Shown here in pieces: positions 35,167-45,009 of a stretch of DNA of 64,000 nucleotides. The notes under the pieces are model-generated. The model did not search any database. It was not told where the DNA came from and saw only the letters and a program-made list of their open reading frames with translations. Location: the NCBI RefSeq assembly GCF_033095985.1, contig NZ_AP026802.1, positions 2,170,001 to 2,234,000 of the forward strand, in the 5' to 3' direction. This DNA is from Xylocopilactobacillus apicola. Its GTDB lineage: Bacteria > Bacillota > Bacilli > Lactobacillales > Lactobacillaceae. The position numbers and the translations under genes were made by a program. Each line of letters begins with the position of its first letter. The stretch's first letter is position 1.

Positions 35167-36753
35167 TTACATTTTGAGGTAAACAACATCGACAATATCA
35201 TCTTGAGTAACAAAGTCTACTTCTTGAGTTTGAACCTGTTGATTTGGACGATACCCTACAAAGTTAGGCAATGGAAATGCATCCCATCTGGCTGTTCCCC
35301 ACTCACCATAAGTCTTTTGACCAGTAACCATATTGGTATAAATAGTTCTTTTGACTACAGCAACCTGTTGGTAGTTTCTTGAGGCACCATTTGGTTGATG
35401 AATGTTAATAGTTCTGACTGCCGTTCTAGACTCAGAACTTTGTGTTATCCGAGGTTCAACTTTAACAGTCACACTCTGATTACCGCTACCATCAATAGTA
35501 ATGCTTTCTTCTGGAATAGAAACAATATCATACTTGCGTGGCGCATGATAATTTGGCGTAATCACATCACCAACGTAACCAGTATATTTCTGAGTTCCGA
35601 CGACGGTATCGCCATAAACGTAGTTAATATTTACAGTTTGTTCCACTTCGTCATAGTAGACATCGATCGTTGTATCCCAACAATAAGCGTCCACTGACAG
35701 GGCTGGAATTACTGCTTGATCAGGTTCATATCCTGGAATTTCTTGTGGTCGATATTGATTCCATTGAGCCTTAGACCAAGGTCCATATGTTATAGTTCCA
35801 TCAGAATTGACATTAATTAAACGTTTGATTGTAGCAGTTTGTCTATCTGTTGATACTGATCCATCAGGCAGGTGCAGATTAATTGTCCGAGTCACGGCTT
35901 TAGATTCATAATTATTGGCACTCGCTGGCGTAGTATCCCAATCGTAAACCGTTACTTGATCTCGTCCCTTCAACGACATTAAATCATCAGGAGTATATTT
36001 TGTCCCTTGCTTATAACCGCTGGTTGCAATCCATCTCCGAGAAGTGACTACTTTATCAGTGCCTGGGACCGTTGTACCAATCATAGGAACTTCAAATATT
36101 GTGCCATAAGATGGAGCTCCTTTGCTCAAATCTACCTTAGGTCCTACAATCAAGTGATTAAGACTGCAAGTGGCACTAAATACTGTAGAATTGTTCTGTA
36201 GATGAGTCATATCAAAATTGCTTAAATTTAGAGATTGTAAACTACCACATTTATAAAACATATCTTCCATATTTGTAACATGACTGGTATCAAAGCTGCT
36301 TAAATCGAGATTTAAAAAGCAAATCGATCCACTAAACATACATGACATGTCAGTTACATGAGAAGTGTCAAAATTCTTAAAATCAACGCTCGCATTTTGA
36401 ACATTAACGTAAGAAAACATCTTAGAACAATTTTCTGGAGCAATCACTCCTGGATCAAAAGTAATTTTAAGATTTTTGCAATTCCAAAAATTAATTCCTT
36501 CAGGAACAATTTTGCCTTCTGCCAAATTTCCCGCATGAAATTGAAGAGTGTAATTATTATCATCGTTCTTAATGTAATCCCATTTACAAGTGCCAGAGAC
36601 TCCAGTTTTAACAATTTCACCGTTCTGACTACCCCTTTCACTAACTGAAGCCGGTGTAGCAGTTTCGGCACCAACATTTTGAGCAGTAACCATCATCCCC
36701 ATGGATAGAGCGAGGACACTGCTGGAAATAAAAATAAAACTTTTCTTTTTCAA
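35167..36753 (-). CDS. BspA-type leucine-rich-repeat surface protein, copy 1
   Basis: 528 residues. A signal peptide (MKKKSFIFISSSVLALSMGM..., cleavage near VGAE) is followed by BspA/DUF285-type repeats (about 90-200: FDTSHVTDMSCMF, FDTSHVTNMEDMF, LQSLNLSNFDM). Then come a Mub-B2-like unit (about 283-365), a MucBP-like unit (about 371-440, VNINYVYGDTVVGTQ) and a second Mub-B2-like unit (445-528, RTINIHQPNGASRNYQ). It is secreted and probably adhesive; there is no LPXTG or other anchor, so how it stays on the surface is unclear. It starts with TTG; AAGGAG lies 9 nt upstream. A strong promoter precedes it. It is a tandem duplicate of the gene at 36904-38490. Confidence 0.85.
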   Translation of the reverse strand: MKKKSFIFISSSVLALSMGMMVTAQNVGAETATPASVSERGSQNGEIVKTGVSGTCKWDYIKNDDNNYTLQFHAGNLAEGKIVPEGINFWNCKNLKITFDPGVIAPENCSKMFSYVNVQNASVDFKNFDTSHVTDMSCMFSGSICFLNLDLSSFDTSHVTNMEDMFYKCGSLQSLNLSNFDMTHLQNNSTVFSATCSLNHLIVGPKVDLSKGAPSYGTIFEVPMIGTTVPGTDKVVTSRRWIATSGYKQGTKYTPDDLMSLKGRDQVTVYDWDTTPASANNYESKAVTRTINLHLPDGSVSTDRQTATIKRLINVNSDGTITYGPWSKAQWNQYRPQEIPGYEPDQAVIPALSVDAYCWDTTIDVYYDEVEQTVNINYVYGDTVVGTQKYTGYVGDVITPNYHAPRKYDIVSIPEESITIDGSGNQSVTVKVEPRITQSSESRTAVRTINIHQPNGASRNYQQVAVVKRTIYTNMVTGQKTYGEWGTARWDAFPLPNFVGYRPNQQVQTQEVDFVTQDDIVDVVYLKM

Positions 36754-36791
36754 ACTTTTCTTCTCCTTATAAATAAATTTTTTGCTATTTT

Positions 36792-36819
36792 AGTATACTA
36801 TTTGCGAATTCGATGTCAA
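36792..36819 (-). promoter_or_regulatory. Promoter of LRR surface-protein copy 1
   Basis: On the minus strand, a perfect TTGACA (36814-36819) and TATACT (36792-36797) are separated by 16 bp. A short inverted repeat AGTAC-AGCAA-GTACT (36829-36843) lies just upstream of the -35 and could be an operator. Confidence 0.8.
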
Positions 36820-36903
36820 CATTCAATAAGTACAGCAAGTACTAATATCGGATGATATCAAATTTATCTTTGAAAATTTCCGCCATTAATGGTTAAAAAG
36901 AAT

Positions 36904-38490
36904 TTAAATTTTTCGATAGAAGATATCAACGAGATTGTCTTCAGTTAATGCATTCACTATTGTCGCTGGAACAATTTGATTTGCCTGATATCCTTCAAAC
37001 TTAGGGAGCTTGAATTCTTCCCATTTGGAAGTTCCCCATTCACTATAAGTCTTTTCACCAGTAACCATATTAGTGTAAATAGTTTGCGCAACAACAGCTG
37101 TTTGCTGATAACTTCTTAAGGCACCATTTGGTTGATGAATGTTAATAGTTCTTACTTTCGTTCTTGTTCTAGTAGTTTGCGTAATTTTTGGTTCCACTTT
37201 AACAATCACAATCTGGTTCCCACTACCATCAATAGTGATGCTTTCCTCAGGAATAGAAACAATATCATACTTGCGTGGCGCGTGATAATTTGGCGTAATC
37301 ACATCACCTACGTAACCGGTATATTTCTGAGTTCCTACTACTGTATCACCATATACATAGCTAATATTTACGGTTTGTTCCACTTCATCATAGTAGACAT
37401 CGACCGTTGAATCCCCACTGTTGGAATCAATTGACCGTGCAGGAATCACTTCTTGATCAGGTTCATATCCCGGAATTTCTTGTGGTCGATATTGATTCCA
37501 TTGAGCTTTAGACCAAGCACCGTATGTTCTAGTACCATCAGGATTAATGGTAACAAGACGCTTAATTGTTGCAGTTTGCCTTTCGGATATGACTGATCCA
37601 TCAGGCTGATGAACATTAATCGTGCGAGTGAAAGCCTTAGATTCATAATTATTGGTACTAACTGGTGTCGTGTCCCAGTCATAAACTGTCACTTGATCAC
37701 GATTTGTTATCCCTGATAATGCCATTCCAGTATATCTCGTTCCTTGAGCGTAGCCGCTTGTAGCAATCCAATTAGAAGAAGTAACAACTTTATCCGTCCC
37801 TGGCACAATTTCTCCGGGAGTCGGGACTTTGAGATCCTCATACGAAACTGAATCATTCAAATTTACCTTTGGTCCCAATACTAAGTGATTTAGATCAAAA
37901 GTAGCAGCAAACATTCCACCACTGTACTTTGTATTACTCATATTAAAGCTACTTAAATTTAAGCTCTGAATCTTGTCGCATTTACAAAACATACCTGACA
38001 TATCCGTGACTTGGCTAGTATCAAAAGAGCTTAAATCAAGACTGGTCAGATAGTAAGAACTATCAAACATACTTGACATATTAACAACTTTAGACGTGTC
38101 GAAATTAGTGAAATCAATGCTTTGAATTTCTTCTTGCAATCGATAAAACATAAAAGAACAATTTTCTGGTGCAACGACTCCCGGATCAAAACTAATTTTT
38201 GTCCCCGTAAATAAATTGTCTAAATCTTTGGGAATGATCGCACCTGCTGCCAAATTTCCCGCATGAAATTGAAGAGTGTAATTATTATCATCATTCTTAA
38301 TGTAATCCCATTTACAAGTGCCAGAGACTCCAGTTTTAACAATTTCACCGTTCTGAGTGTTTGGTAAACTACCTCTTTCACTAACAGAAGGTGTAGCAGT
38401 CTCAGCACCAACATTTTGAGCAGTAACCATCAACCCCATAGATAGAGCGAGGACACTGCTTGAAATAAAGATAATATTTTTCTTTTTCAA
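36904..38490 (-). CDS. BspA-type leucine-rich-repeat surface protein, copy 2
   Basis: 528 residues with the same plan as copy 1: near-identical signal peptide, DUF285-type repeats (FDTSKVVNMSSMFDSS, FDTSQVTDMSGMFCKC), a Mub-B2-like unit, a MucBP-like unit (VNISYVYGDTVVGTQ) and a C-terminal Mub-B2-like unit. The first ~90 residues and the MucBP part are almost the same in both copies, while the repeats and the last ~20 residues differ. It starts with TTG behind TAAGGAG, as copy 1. No clear terminator follows, so read-through into copy 1 is possible, although copy 1 has its own promoter. Confidence 0.85.
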   Translation of the reverse strand: MKKKNIIFISSSVLALSMGLMVTAQNVGAETATPSVSERGSLPNTQNGEIVKTGVSGTCKWDYIKNDDNNYTLQFHAGNLAAGAIIPKDLDNLFTGTKISFDPGVVAPENCSFMFYRLQEEIQSIDFTNFDTSKVVNMSSMFDSSYYLTSLDLSSFDTSQVTDMSGMFCKCDKIQSLNLSSFNMSNTKYSGGMFAATFDLNHLVLGPKVNLNDSVSYEDLKVPTPGEIVPGTDKVVTSSNWIATSGYAQGTRYTGMALSGITNRDQVTVYDWDTTPVSTNNYESKAFTRTINVHQPDGSVISERQTATIKRLVTINPDGTRTYGAWSKAQWNQYRPQEIPGYEPDQEVIPARSIDSNSGDSTVDVYYDEVEQTVNISYVYGDTVVGTQKYTGYVGDVITPNYHAPRKYDIVSIPEESITIDGSGNQIVIVKVEPKITQTTRTRTKVRTINIHQPNGALRSYQQTAVVAQTIYTNMVTGEKTYSEWGTSKWEEFKLPKFEGYQANQIVPATIVNALTEDNLVDIFYRKI

Positions 38491-38528
38491 ACTTTTCTTC
38501 TCCTTATAAATAAATTTTTTGCTATTTT

Positions 38529-38557
38529 ACTATACTATTTATGAAGACGATTATCAA
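38529..38557 (-). promoter_or_regulatory. Promoter of LRR surface-protein copy 2
   Basis: On the minus strand, TTGATA (38552-38557) and TATAGT (38529-38534) are separated by 17 bp. The sequence from the -10 to the start resembles copy 1, but the -35 region differs and lacks the copy-1 inverted repeat. Confidence 0.7.
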
Positions 38558-38612
38558 ACTTAGATCTTTGGTGTTGATCAATAAAACCGCAAAAAACACC
38601 CCTTTTTCCCAA

Positions 38613-38650
38613 AATAAAAAGAGACCTGGTCTCTTGGGCCAAATCTCTCT
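38613..38650 (-). terminator. Terminator of copy B
   Basis: Same AGAGAC(C/T)TGG-type hairpin and T-run as after copies A and C, with a slightly changed loop side (GGCC). Confidence 0.85.
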
Positions 38651-38657
38651 TATCTAT

Positions 38658-41600
38658 CTATTTAGCGCGGTATGAAGCATAGTCACCCTGCACCCATTGG
38701 TTCTCACCAACTTTGTAGAAGCCATTCTTCTGACCAAATGTCTTCCACTCGGTGCCATCTTGTAACTTACGTCCTTCATAGTATCCGCCCGTCGTATTTG
38801 AGTCTTTCCATAAGTTAACTCCGTAGCCTGGGACATACTTGATGGTTACGATTCCATCTAATGTCTCCATGCCACCTGTTACTGGCGCAAATGAAACATA
38901 CTGTCCATCGATCCATTGGTTCTTACCTACGTTATAGAAGGTTTGTCCCTTTGAATTTGTCGCCTTCTGGAAGACTTTCCAAGCTGTTCCATGTTGTAAT
39001 CTTTGACCTGTAAATGTACCTGCTGGTGCATTCCAGACATTGATCCCATAACCTGGAACATAGTTAACATATCCTACTCCGTTGTAGTCTGAGATACTCC
39101 ATTCGCTAGATGGTGCTTCTTTTGGTAATACTGTAATATAGCGGGTCATTACGGTTTGAATACCTGAAGCATTAGTAGCTTTATAGGTTAACTGATAAAT
39201 ACCAGCAACCGTTGTATCAACTGTACCAGAGATGGTTACGTCTGGATCACCTTTACTATCTTTAGCGATTCCTTCGTAGTTAACTAATTGATCATAGTCA
39301 CCATTGTACTTGTTGAAGATATTCCATGAACCAACTACTTTATAAGCTGTTGGATCAAAGTTCTCTCCCACATTAATAGTTACATCATTAGTACCTTGGA
39401 AGGCAAATACTGGTGCTGATTGATCTGTTACCTGAACTGGTACTGTTATACTTGCCGTATCCTTATCATTACTTGGATTCGTGTAAGTATATACTACTGG
39501 GTAACTGCCTGCTTTAGTTAAATCAAGTTTACTGATATCAACCTTAATTGAACTTGCAGGAACTTTTGTATTAGCGATTGTATTTCCTTGCGCATCCTTT
39601 AGATCTGCTCCTCCACGATAGAAGTCACCAGAGAAGTTGGTAAGAGCTTCGTGATACTTAGAAGTATTATCTTCAGGATTTGCGTAACCTGTTGGCCACT
39701 TGTCATATGAGTTCTTAGAGTCAGAGTTACTGATTCCAAAGCCGCCATATAGATATAGTGGTGATTTAACGCCAGCACCGGTATCAGTTTCATCGAAACT
39801 GCCGTTGTTTTGTTGCCAGCTACCAAGGAAGGCATTCACTAATAATTGTTGTAATTTCTCAGTGTTATTTGCGTAATCAGGATTACCCGCAACTAAACTC
39901 TTTGCCAAGATATTCTTGAAGTTCTGAGGAACGTTTGCTTCAGTCAATACTGCACCATCATCATAGACAGTGGTGTATGGACGAAGTTTAACGTTGAACG
40001 GATCATTTCCTCTTGAAACATCAGTTGTGGCAAATGATGGTTTCGTGTCTTGTTTAGTAGGAGCAGGAACTGCAGCTTTGTCGTAAACTACCACATTGAT
40101 ACGTGCTTTGTTCCAGTTCTCATAAAGACGAGGTAATGATGGAATGTAGTAATATGCATTAGCGTTACCGCCATTGTCCATTAATTGTTGAACAAGGGCA
40201 ACACGGTTTTCTTGATTAGACTTAGAATTCTCATCGTCATCTTTAGCAGTAACCTTGCCATCAGCTGAAATGTTCACGTTGTAAGCATCAGCTAATGTTG
40301 AGTAACTTGTAGGATCACTGATTGCCATTCCGTTGTCATTTTCATCAACGTCCATGGTCTTGTTAATACCTTTTTTGCCATCAGCAGCATTTTGAGTTGA
40401 ACCTTTAACATATCCTTCGTTTTCAGGTAAAGTCTTGAAGCCAGTTTCGCCTGGTTTCAAGACACCTTTATCGTCAACGTTAAAGAATTTATCTGGCGCT
40501 TTAACAATACCGATTGAATAATCATCTGAGGTACCGATTGTTTCAGGTGTTGTTGATTTTTCGGTTGATGTACCAACAAATTTTTCGCCTGTACCACGAT
40601 CAACAGTTAGTGCCTTGGTATTAGAACCTTGGTCAAATAACTCAGAATCATAGTGAGGGAAGCTTTGATCAATACGTGTGTAGGCAATCTGATTGTTTAC
40701 TGGGCGGAGATTTGTCAAACTTGAATCAGCAGCATTAATAGCATTGAATTTTGTTAAATTTGTTCCCTTATGATCGTGGGTGCGTATAGGATTCCTATTA
40801 TCATCATCTTGTGAAGCTCCGTCGACAACGTTTCCTAATTTAACATCACCTAAATATAGCTCATAATTGTCATAAGTTGTAACTGCTTTTTGAGATCTAT
40901 CCCAATGTAAATTATTGGCACCCCCTAGAGTATATCGTCTAGGTTTTACCTCTTGAGTCCAAGTAGTTGCAACATCTCTAGCAACAGATACTGGAACTAA
41001 ATACTGAACATTCAAAGAACGTTTAATCTTCACTTGAGGTAAATCTGAAGAATCATTCCAAGCTAAACCATAATGTAAATCAGTATCTGAAGCAAACTGA
41101 CCTTTTCCATCTACTCTGACAGTACTAGAATTTGTCAAAAGTCCCGGGGTCTTCAAAAATACAGGGTTGCCTACAGTAGGCATCGGATTTCTTAAAAAGT
41201 TATTGTATATGCTTCCCGCCAAGTCTGAAGACTGAGAAACCCAAGAATTTTTTGCACCACTCACAGCATCAGTATCTCCAGCTGGGTATGATGGACTAAC
41301 TCCCATACCAGGGTTATCTTCGTTGCCGTGAATACTCATAACTCCCAGTAATCCACCACGATAATTAAAATCATCATTTACTGGCGAAATGAACGGACGA
41401 TTGCCAACAGCATCAAATCTTGCGTTATTTTGAACGCCATTTAAGATATTAGCTACACCACTATCTTTTCCTCCAGGGATTTGATATGTAGAAAGTTTAG
41501 TTCTTTGAGCTTCACTAAGACCAGTTCCATTGATCAGGACATAGCCGACGTTCTTAGCAAACTGTTTATGTGTTTCGGTATGTGTCTGTTTATAATAAGT

Positions 41601-44219
41601 TATAATACTGTGATTTGGGTAAGATATATACCTGGGTTCACCCGGATTTCCCCACAAAGGATTATTTTGATAAGCAGGAATGGAAGTCGATCCATTAGGG
41701 ACTTTACTATCAACAACTAACCAACCATCCGTTCTCCCGTTTGAGGATGATGGGTGTGATCCAAAATCGCCATTACCAATTGGATTGACAAACGCTAAAT
41801 TGGTAGGACTACTATCGTCTCTATTAGCAAAATTATCATAATTGTTAGCGTCGTCGACAGCTTTTAATTGAACATCGCTTAAAATATTGTCATAATTAGT
41901 ATCATCATTACTGTTGCCCTTAAGCGAAGTAAATGGTGCACTTGTTGTATTATCTATTTTACGTCCTTTAAGACCTGATCCAGTAGCATCAATATCGTCA
42001 ATCCAAGTACTATATTTATTGTTGGTTTTGCCATCATCTGCATTATCGACACCTGTGGTTGAGGTTACTCCTCCCGACGCTGGATCATGAAATTCTACTA
42101 AATCACTCGCATTATAAATGCCTAGTTTGTCGGTCGTTGAGGGAACATCAATATTGACTTCAAGAGTACTATGAGGAATAGCTGAACCCCCGCTTGTACT
42201 TGTGCCACCGATACGTTTAGATTCCCAAGTAACATCGCTCAAATGCAGCGATTGTGCATGCTCATTGCCACTGCCACTGCCTTTAATATTGATATTTGCA
42301 TTTCCTTTAGTATCTTTAATCTGGTCATTATAACCAACAGTGGAATTATCTGTTTTGTGATTAACATACCAAGGGTTAGTAGGAACAGATATACCTGTTA
42401 TTAGAGTTCCATCAGCTTCATATTTGTATTTACCGTTAAATCCAATGTTTGAACTGTTCATATCAAAAGGATCATTAGCAACATTATTGTTTACTCCTGT
42501 ACCAAAAGGATCACCCTGACCAGCAGCAGTCAAAGGATTAGCGTCATAATCATCACCTGATACAAATCCAGTAGCTCCTCTAGAAAAAGGCAGCGCGGTA
42601 GAAATAACAGTACTGTAAGGATTCCGGTAAGACTTCAAAACAGTGTTGTTTAAAGGCATAGTGAAGGTGAAACTCTTCTTAATCTCATCACCAGAAGTGT
42701 TGTTAAAAGAACCATTATTGGCGATTTGATTCTTGATAGTTTCTTCAGACATACCAGTAAAAGGAGCAGTTCCGAAGATAGAATGAGTATCATCCCAAGC
42801 TTCACGAACCATAAATGGAGATTTAGTTTTGTTAACTCCACTACTAGGTTCAAAGGCGTGAACAACATCACCTAATTTTACGTCTACACCGTTGTTGTTA
42901 TCTTTAACTTTCATAGGTGTATTAGTAGGGGGAACGGGATCAAAAATTGAATCCCCGCCACCAAAAGCGTCAGGTGCTCCACCGAAGGCATAAGTGCTGT
43001 CCCCATAAGCATCCTTACCTTGAGAACCATTAGCAATAGTATTTGTACTATTAGATGCTACCGTTTGATCAAGATTAGTACCAAACGCAGGCCAAAAATG
43101 AAGATTAGGTCCGGCAGGAGTGTCTGAAGATTTATTTCCTAAATAGCCTTGAAATTCTTGATTTCTACCGGTAGAACTAGCGCCCGTAGGAGTGTCGGTA
43201 TTACCATTAAGAGCGTCAGCCTGATTAGGAATCTTTTTAGCAACATCATTGTTGTAACCACCCTTACCAATTCCGGTCTCATCCTTGTTGTTGGTATTGA
43301 AAGGATTAAACAAGAGTGAATTACTGAAGTCAGACTTCAGATTATTAGCCCCGGTAATTGTGTTAGAAGTATGATCATATGTCAAACGAGGATCAGCTAC
43401 GCCGATGTAGTTATCTACAGGAGTTCCATCAGCAGGTTTAAAATTATCGTTACTAATGCTGGTGGCATTCAAATCAGGGTTAAGACTTGATAAAGAATTA
43501 TCACCAAACGTAACGGAAGAAGGTCCGCTGCCAACTACCCCAGAAGCGTTGTAAGAATTCTTATCAGTAGCGAGAGTACCAGCCACATTATCGCCATGAA
43601 TAGCTTTCATAGGAGCAACGTTAGAGATATTGAAGTTACTCTGATAACCGAGAGCTTTAATCTTCTTAGCGATAGTAGCAGCATCAGTACCTCTCGGCAC
43701 CACGATAGTCCCAGAACCAGTATCAGGATCAACCCAAGCAGTAGAACCACCACTACCGATTAATTTCTGTTGATCTTGAGTCAAACCATTCTTGAGGTTA
43801 GTACGCTGATTAAAGGTTCCAGCGGTACTATCACCAAGACGAGGTGAACCTTCAGAATCCGGAAAATTTCTAGTACCCCATTCACCTTTAGAGGAAGGAG
43901 AGCTGTCAATATTATTCTCTAGCAAAACTTTCTCAGGCAAGACGTTGAAAGTCTTATTGTTAAGCTTGAAAACGGCAGTAGCTTTCCGGCCAGTAATCTT
44001 GCTTTGAGCCATAAGAGTAATGCTGGAGGTAGATTCATGAATAATATTTTCTTCATTTTGTGCAACGTTATCGTACCCATTGATATAAAGCTGTGCATAA
44101 GCTTCATTCGGGTTACCGAAGAAAGCTGTGCCTAAAACGTCAGAAATATTGACGCCTTCGCCAATTTTGGGGATTGCTAGAATATCAGGGTCAGGAGTCT
44201 TGCCTGTCTTAGTTGCCAT
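38658..44219 (-). pseudogene. Headless (silent) copy B of the giant SLAP-like surface protein
   Basis: The open frame of 1853 codons begins at an ATG at 44219, but similarity to copy C starts only at the GKTPDPD segment (near 44204), about residue 184 of C. Signal peptide, promoter and the first ~180 residues are absent. The ATG has only a poorly spaced GAGG before it and lies inside the divergent mazE promoter. Variable blocks are closest to copy A in the first half (same NDNFKPADGTPVDN and NADALNGNTDT-like segments) but differ from A and C in the middle (for example SLKGNSNDDTNYDN). The C-terminal third is constant, with Ig-like and two SLAP-like units. No internal stops. I regard it as a silent cassette; a cytosolic product cannot be ruled out. 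Confidence 0.78.
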
Positions 44220-44241
44220 AACCTCACTGCTGATATATACT
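44213..44241 (+). promoter_or_regulatory. Promoter/operator of the mazEF module
   Basis: TTGCCA (44213-44218) and TATACT (44236-44241) are separated by 17 bp. Right behind the -10 lie GTATAC and repeated ATATAT motifs, a plausible MazE autoregulatory site. Confidence 0.65.
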
Positions 44242-44272
44242 GGTATACGTAAGATATATAGGAGTTTTCAAA

Positions 44273-44509
44273 ATGCAAAAGGTAAAGGCGCGAAAAGTAG
44301 GAAGTTCCATCGTAATTTCTTTAACCAAAGATTTAAATGTTAAAGAAGGGCAAGAGTTTTATTTACATAAAGGTGCTGACGGCTATATTTCGTTGATTCC
44401 TAAGGTACCAGATATTTATGCGGATGCAACAGCTGAAGATTTAAAAGATATGGACACCGATAACATCGCTCGTGATTATCGTCCAAGAGGCAGTGAACTC
44501 AGTGAGTAA
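44273..44509 (+). CDS. mazE: MazE/AbrB-type antitoxin
   Basis: 78 residues. The N-terminal AbrB/SpoVT swapped-hairpin domain is MQKVKARKVGSSIVISLTKD (1-20) plus VKEGQEFYLHKGADGYISLI. The acidic C-terminal tail (AEDLKDMDTDNIARDYRP) would wrap and block the toxin. RBS AGGAG lies 8 nt before the ATG. It overlaps the toxin gene by 8 nt. It probably represses its own promoter together with the toxin. The module lies at the broken 5' end of copy B and between the directly repeated copies B and C. Confidence 0.87.
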   Translation: MQKVKARKVGSSIVISLTKDLNVKEGQEFYLHKGADGYISLIPKVPDIYADATAEDLKDMDTDNIARDYRPRGSELSE

Positions 44510-44870
44510 ATTCTTAGAAAGAGACTTAATTTACATCGATTTTGACCCTAGTAAAGGGAGCGAAATTAATAAAAGACGGCCTGCGTTAGTGATTAGTAGA
44601 AACGAGTACAATCAAAATGGTCGTTTGGCAATAGTTTGCCCAATCACTTCAACTCCCAAAGAAAGAAGATTTTTGGTTCCGTTAAATAATGCGATCGAGA
44701 AGGGGCTTCTAAAAGAAGGAAGCAAGGTGAATATTGCCCAAGTAGCTAGCTTAGATGTATCAGAAAACGGCGATCGAAATCCTGAGAAAATCGGGGAATT
44801 AGATCTTGAAGAGTTTTATAAAGTGATCCAATACTTTTTGTATAATTTTAATAATCCAGCTAGATTTTAG
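44502..44870 (+). CDS. mazF: MazF/PemK-type mRNA endonuclease toxin
   Basis: About 122 residues with the family's opening strand (RDLIYIDFDPSKGSEINKRR), PALVIS, the conserved VCPITST and the closing GELDLEEF. Members cut mRNA at short specific sites. The frame opens at a GTG at 44472, but the GTG at 44502 (GTGAGTAA overlapping the antitoxin stop) gives the standard N-terminus and has AGAGG about 10 nt upstream, so I choose it. No disruption is seen, and with the intact antitoxin this is likely a working toxin-antitoxin pair. Confidence 0.88.
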   Translation: MSKFLERDLIYIDFDPSKGSEINKRRPALVISRNEYNQNGRLAIVCPITSTPKERRFLVPLNNAIEKGLLKEGSKVNIAQVASLDVSENGDRNPEKIGELDLEEFYKVIQYFLYNFNNPARF

Positions 44871-44899
44871 ATATCAGAGTATCATTTACCCAGGAATAA

Positions 44900-44948
44900 G
44901 GCGATTAACTTGACATCGGAAGATGTCGGGCTTAATCGCCATTTTTTT
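44900..44948 (+). terminator. Terminator of mazEF
   Basis: GGCGATTAA...TTAATCGCC outer stem with inner GACATC/GATGTC pairing, followed by seven T. Confidence 0.9.
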
Positions 44949-44961
44949 GTTACATTTTCCC

Positions 44962-45000
44962 AAAATAAAAAGAGACCTGGTCTCTTGAACCAAATCTCTC
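44962..45000 (-). terminator. Terminator of copy C
   Basis: The same AGAGATTTGGTTC / GACCTGGTCTCT-type hairpin with T-run as in copy A. Confidence 0.85.
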
Positions 45001-45009
45001 TTAATCTAT

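Noticed and set aside
44472-44501. GTG at 44472 as mazF start
   Set aside because: It would add ten residues overlapping the antitoxin without an RBS; the GTG at 44502 fits the family N-terminus and the overlap pattern.
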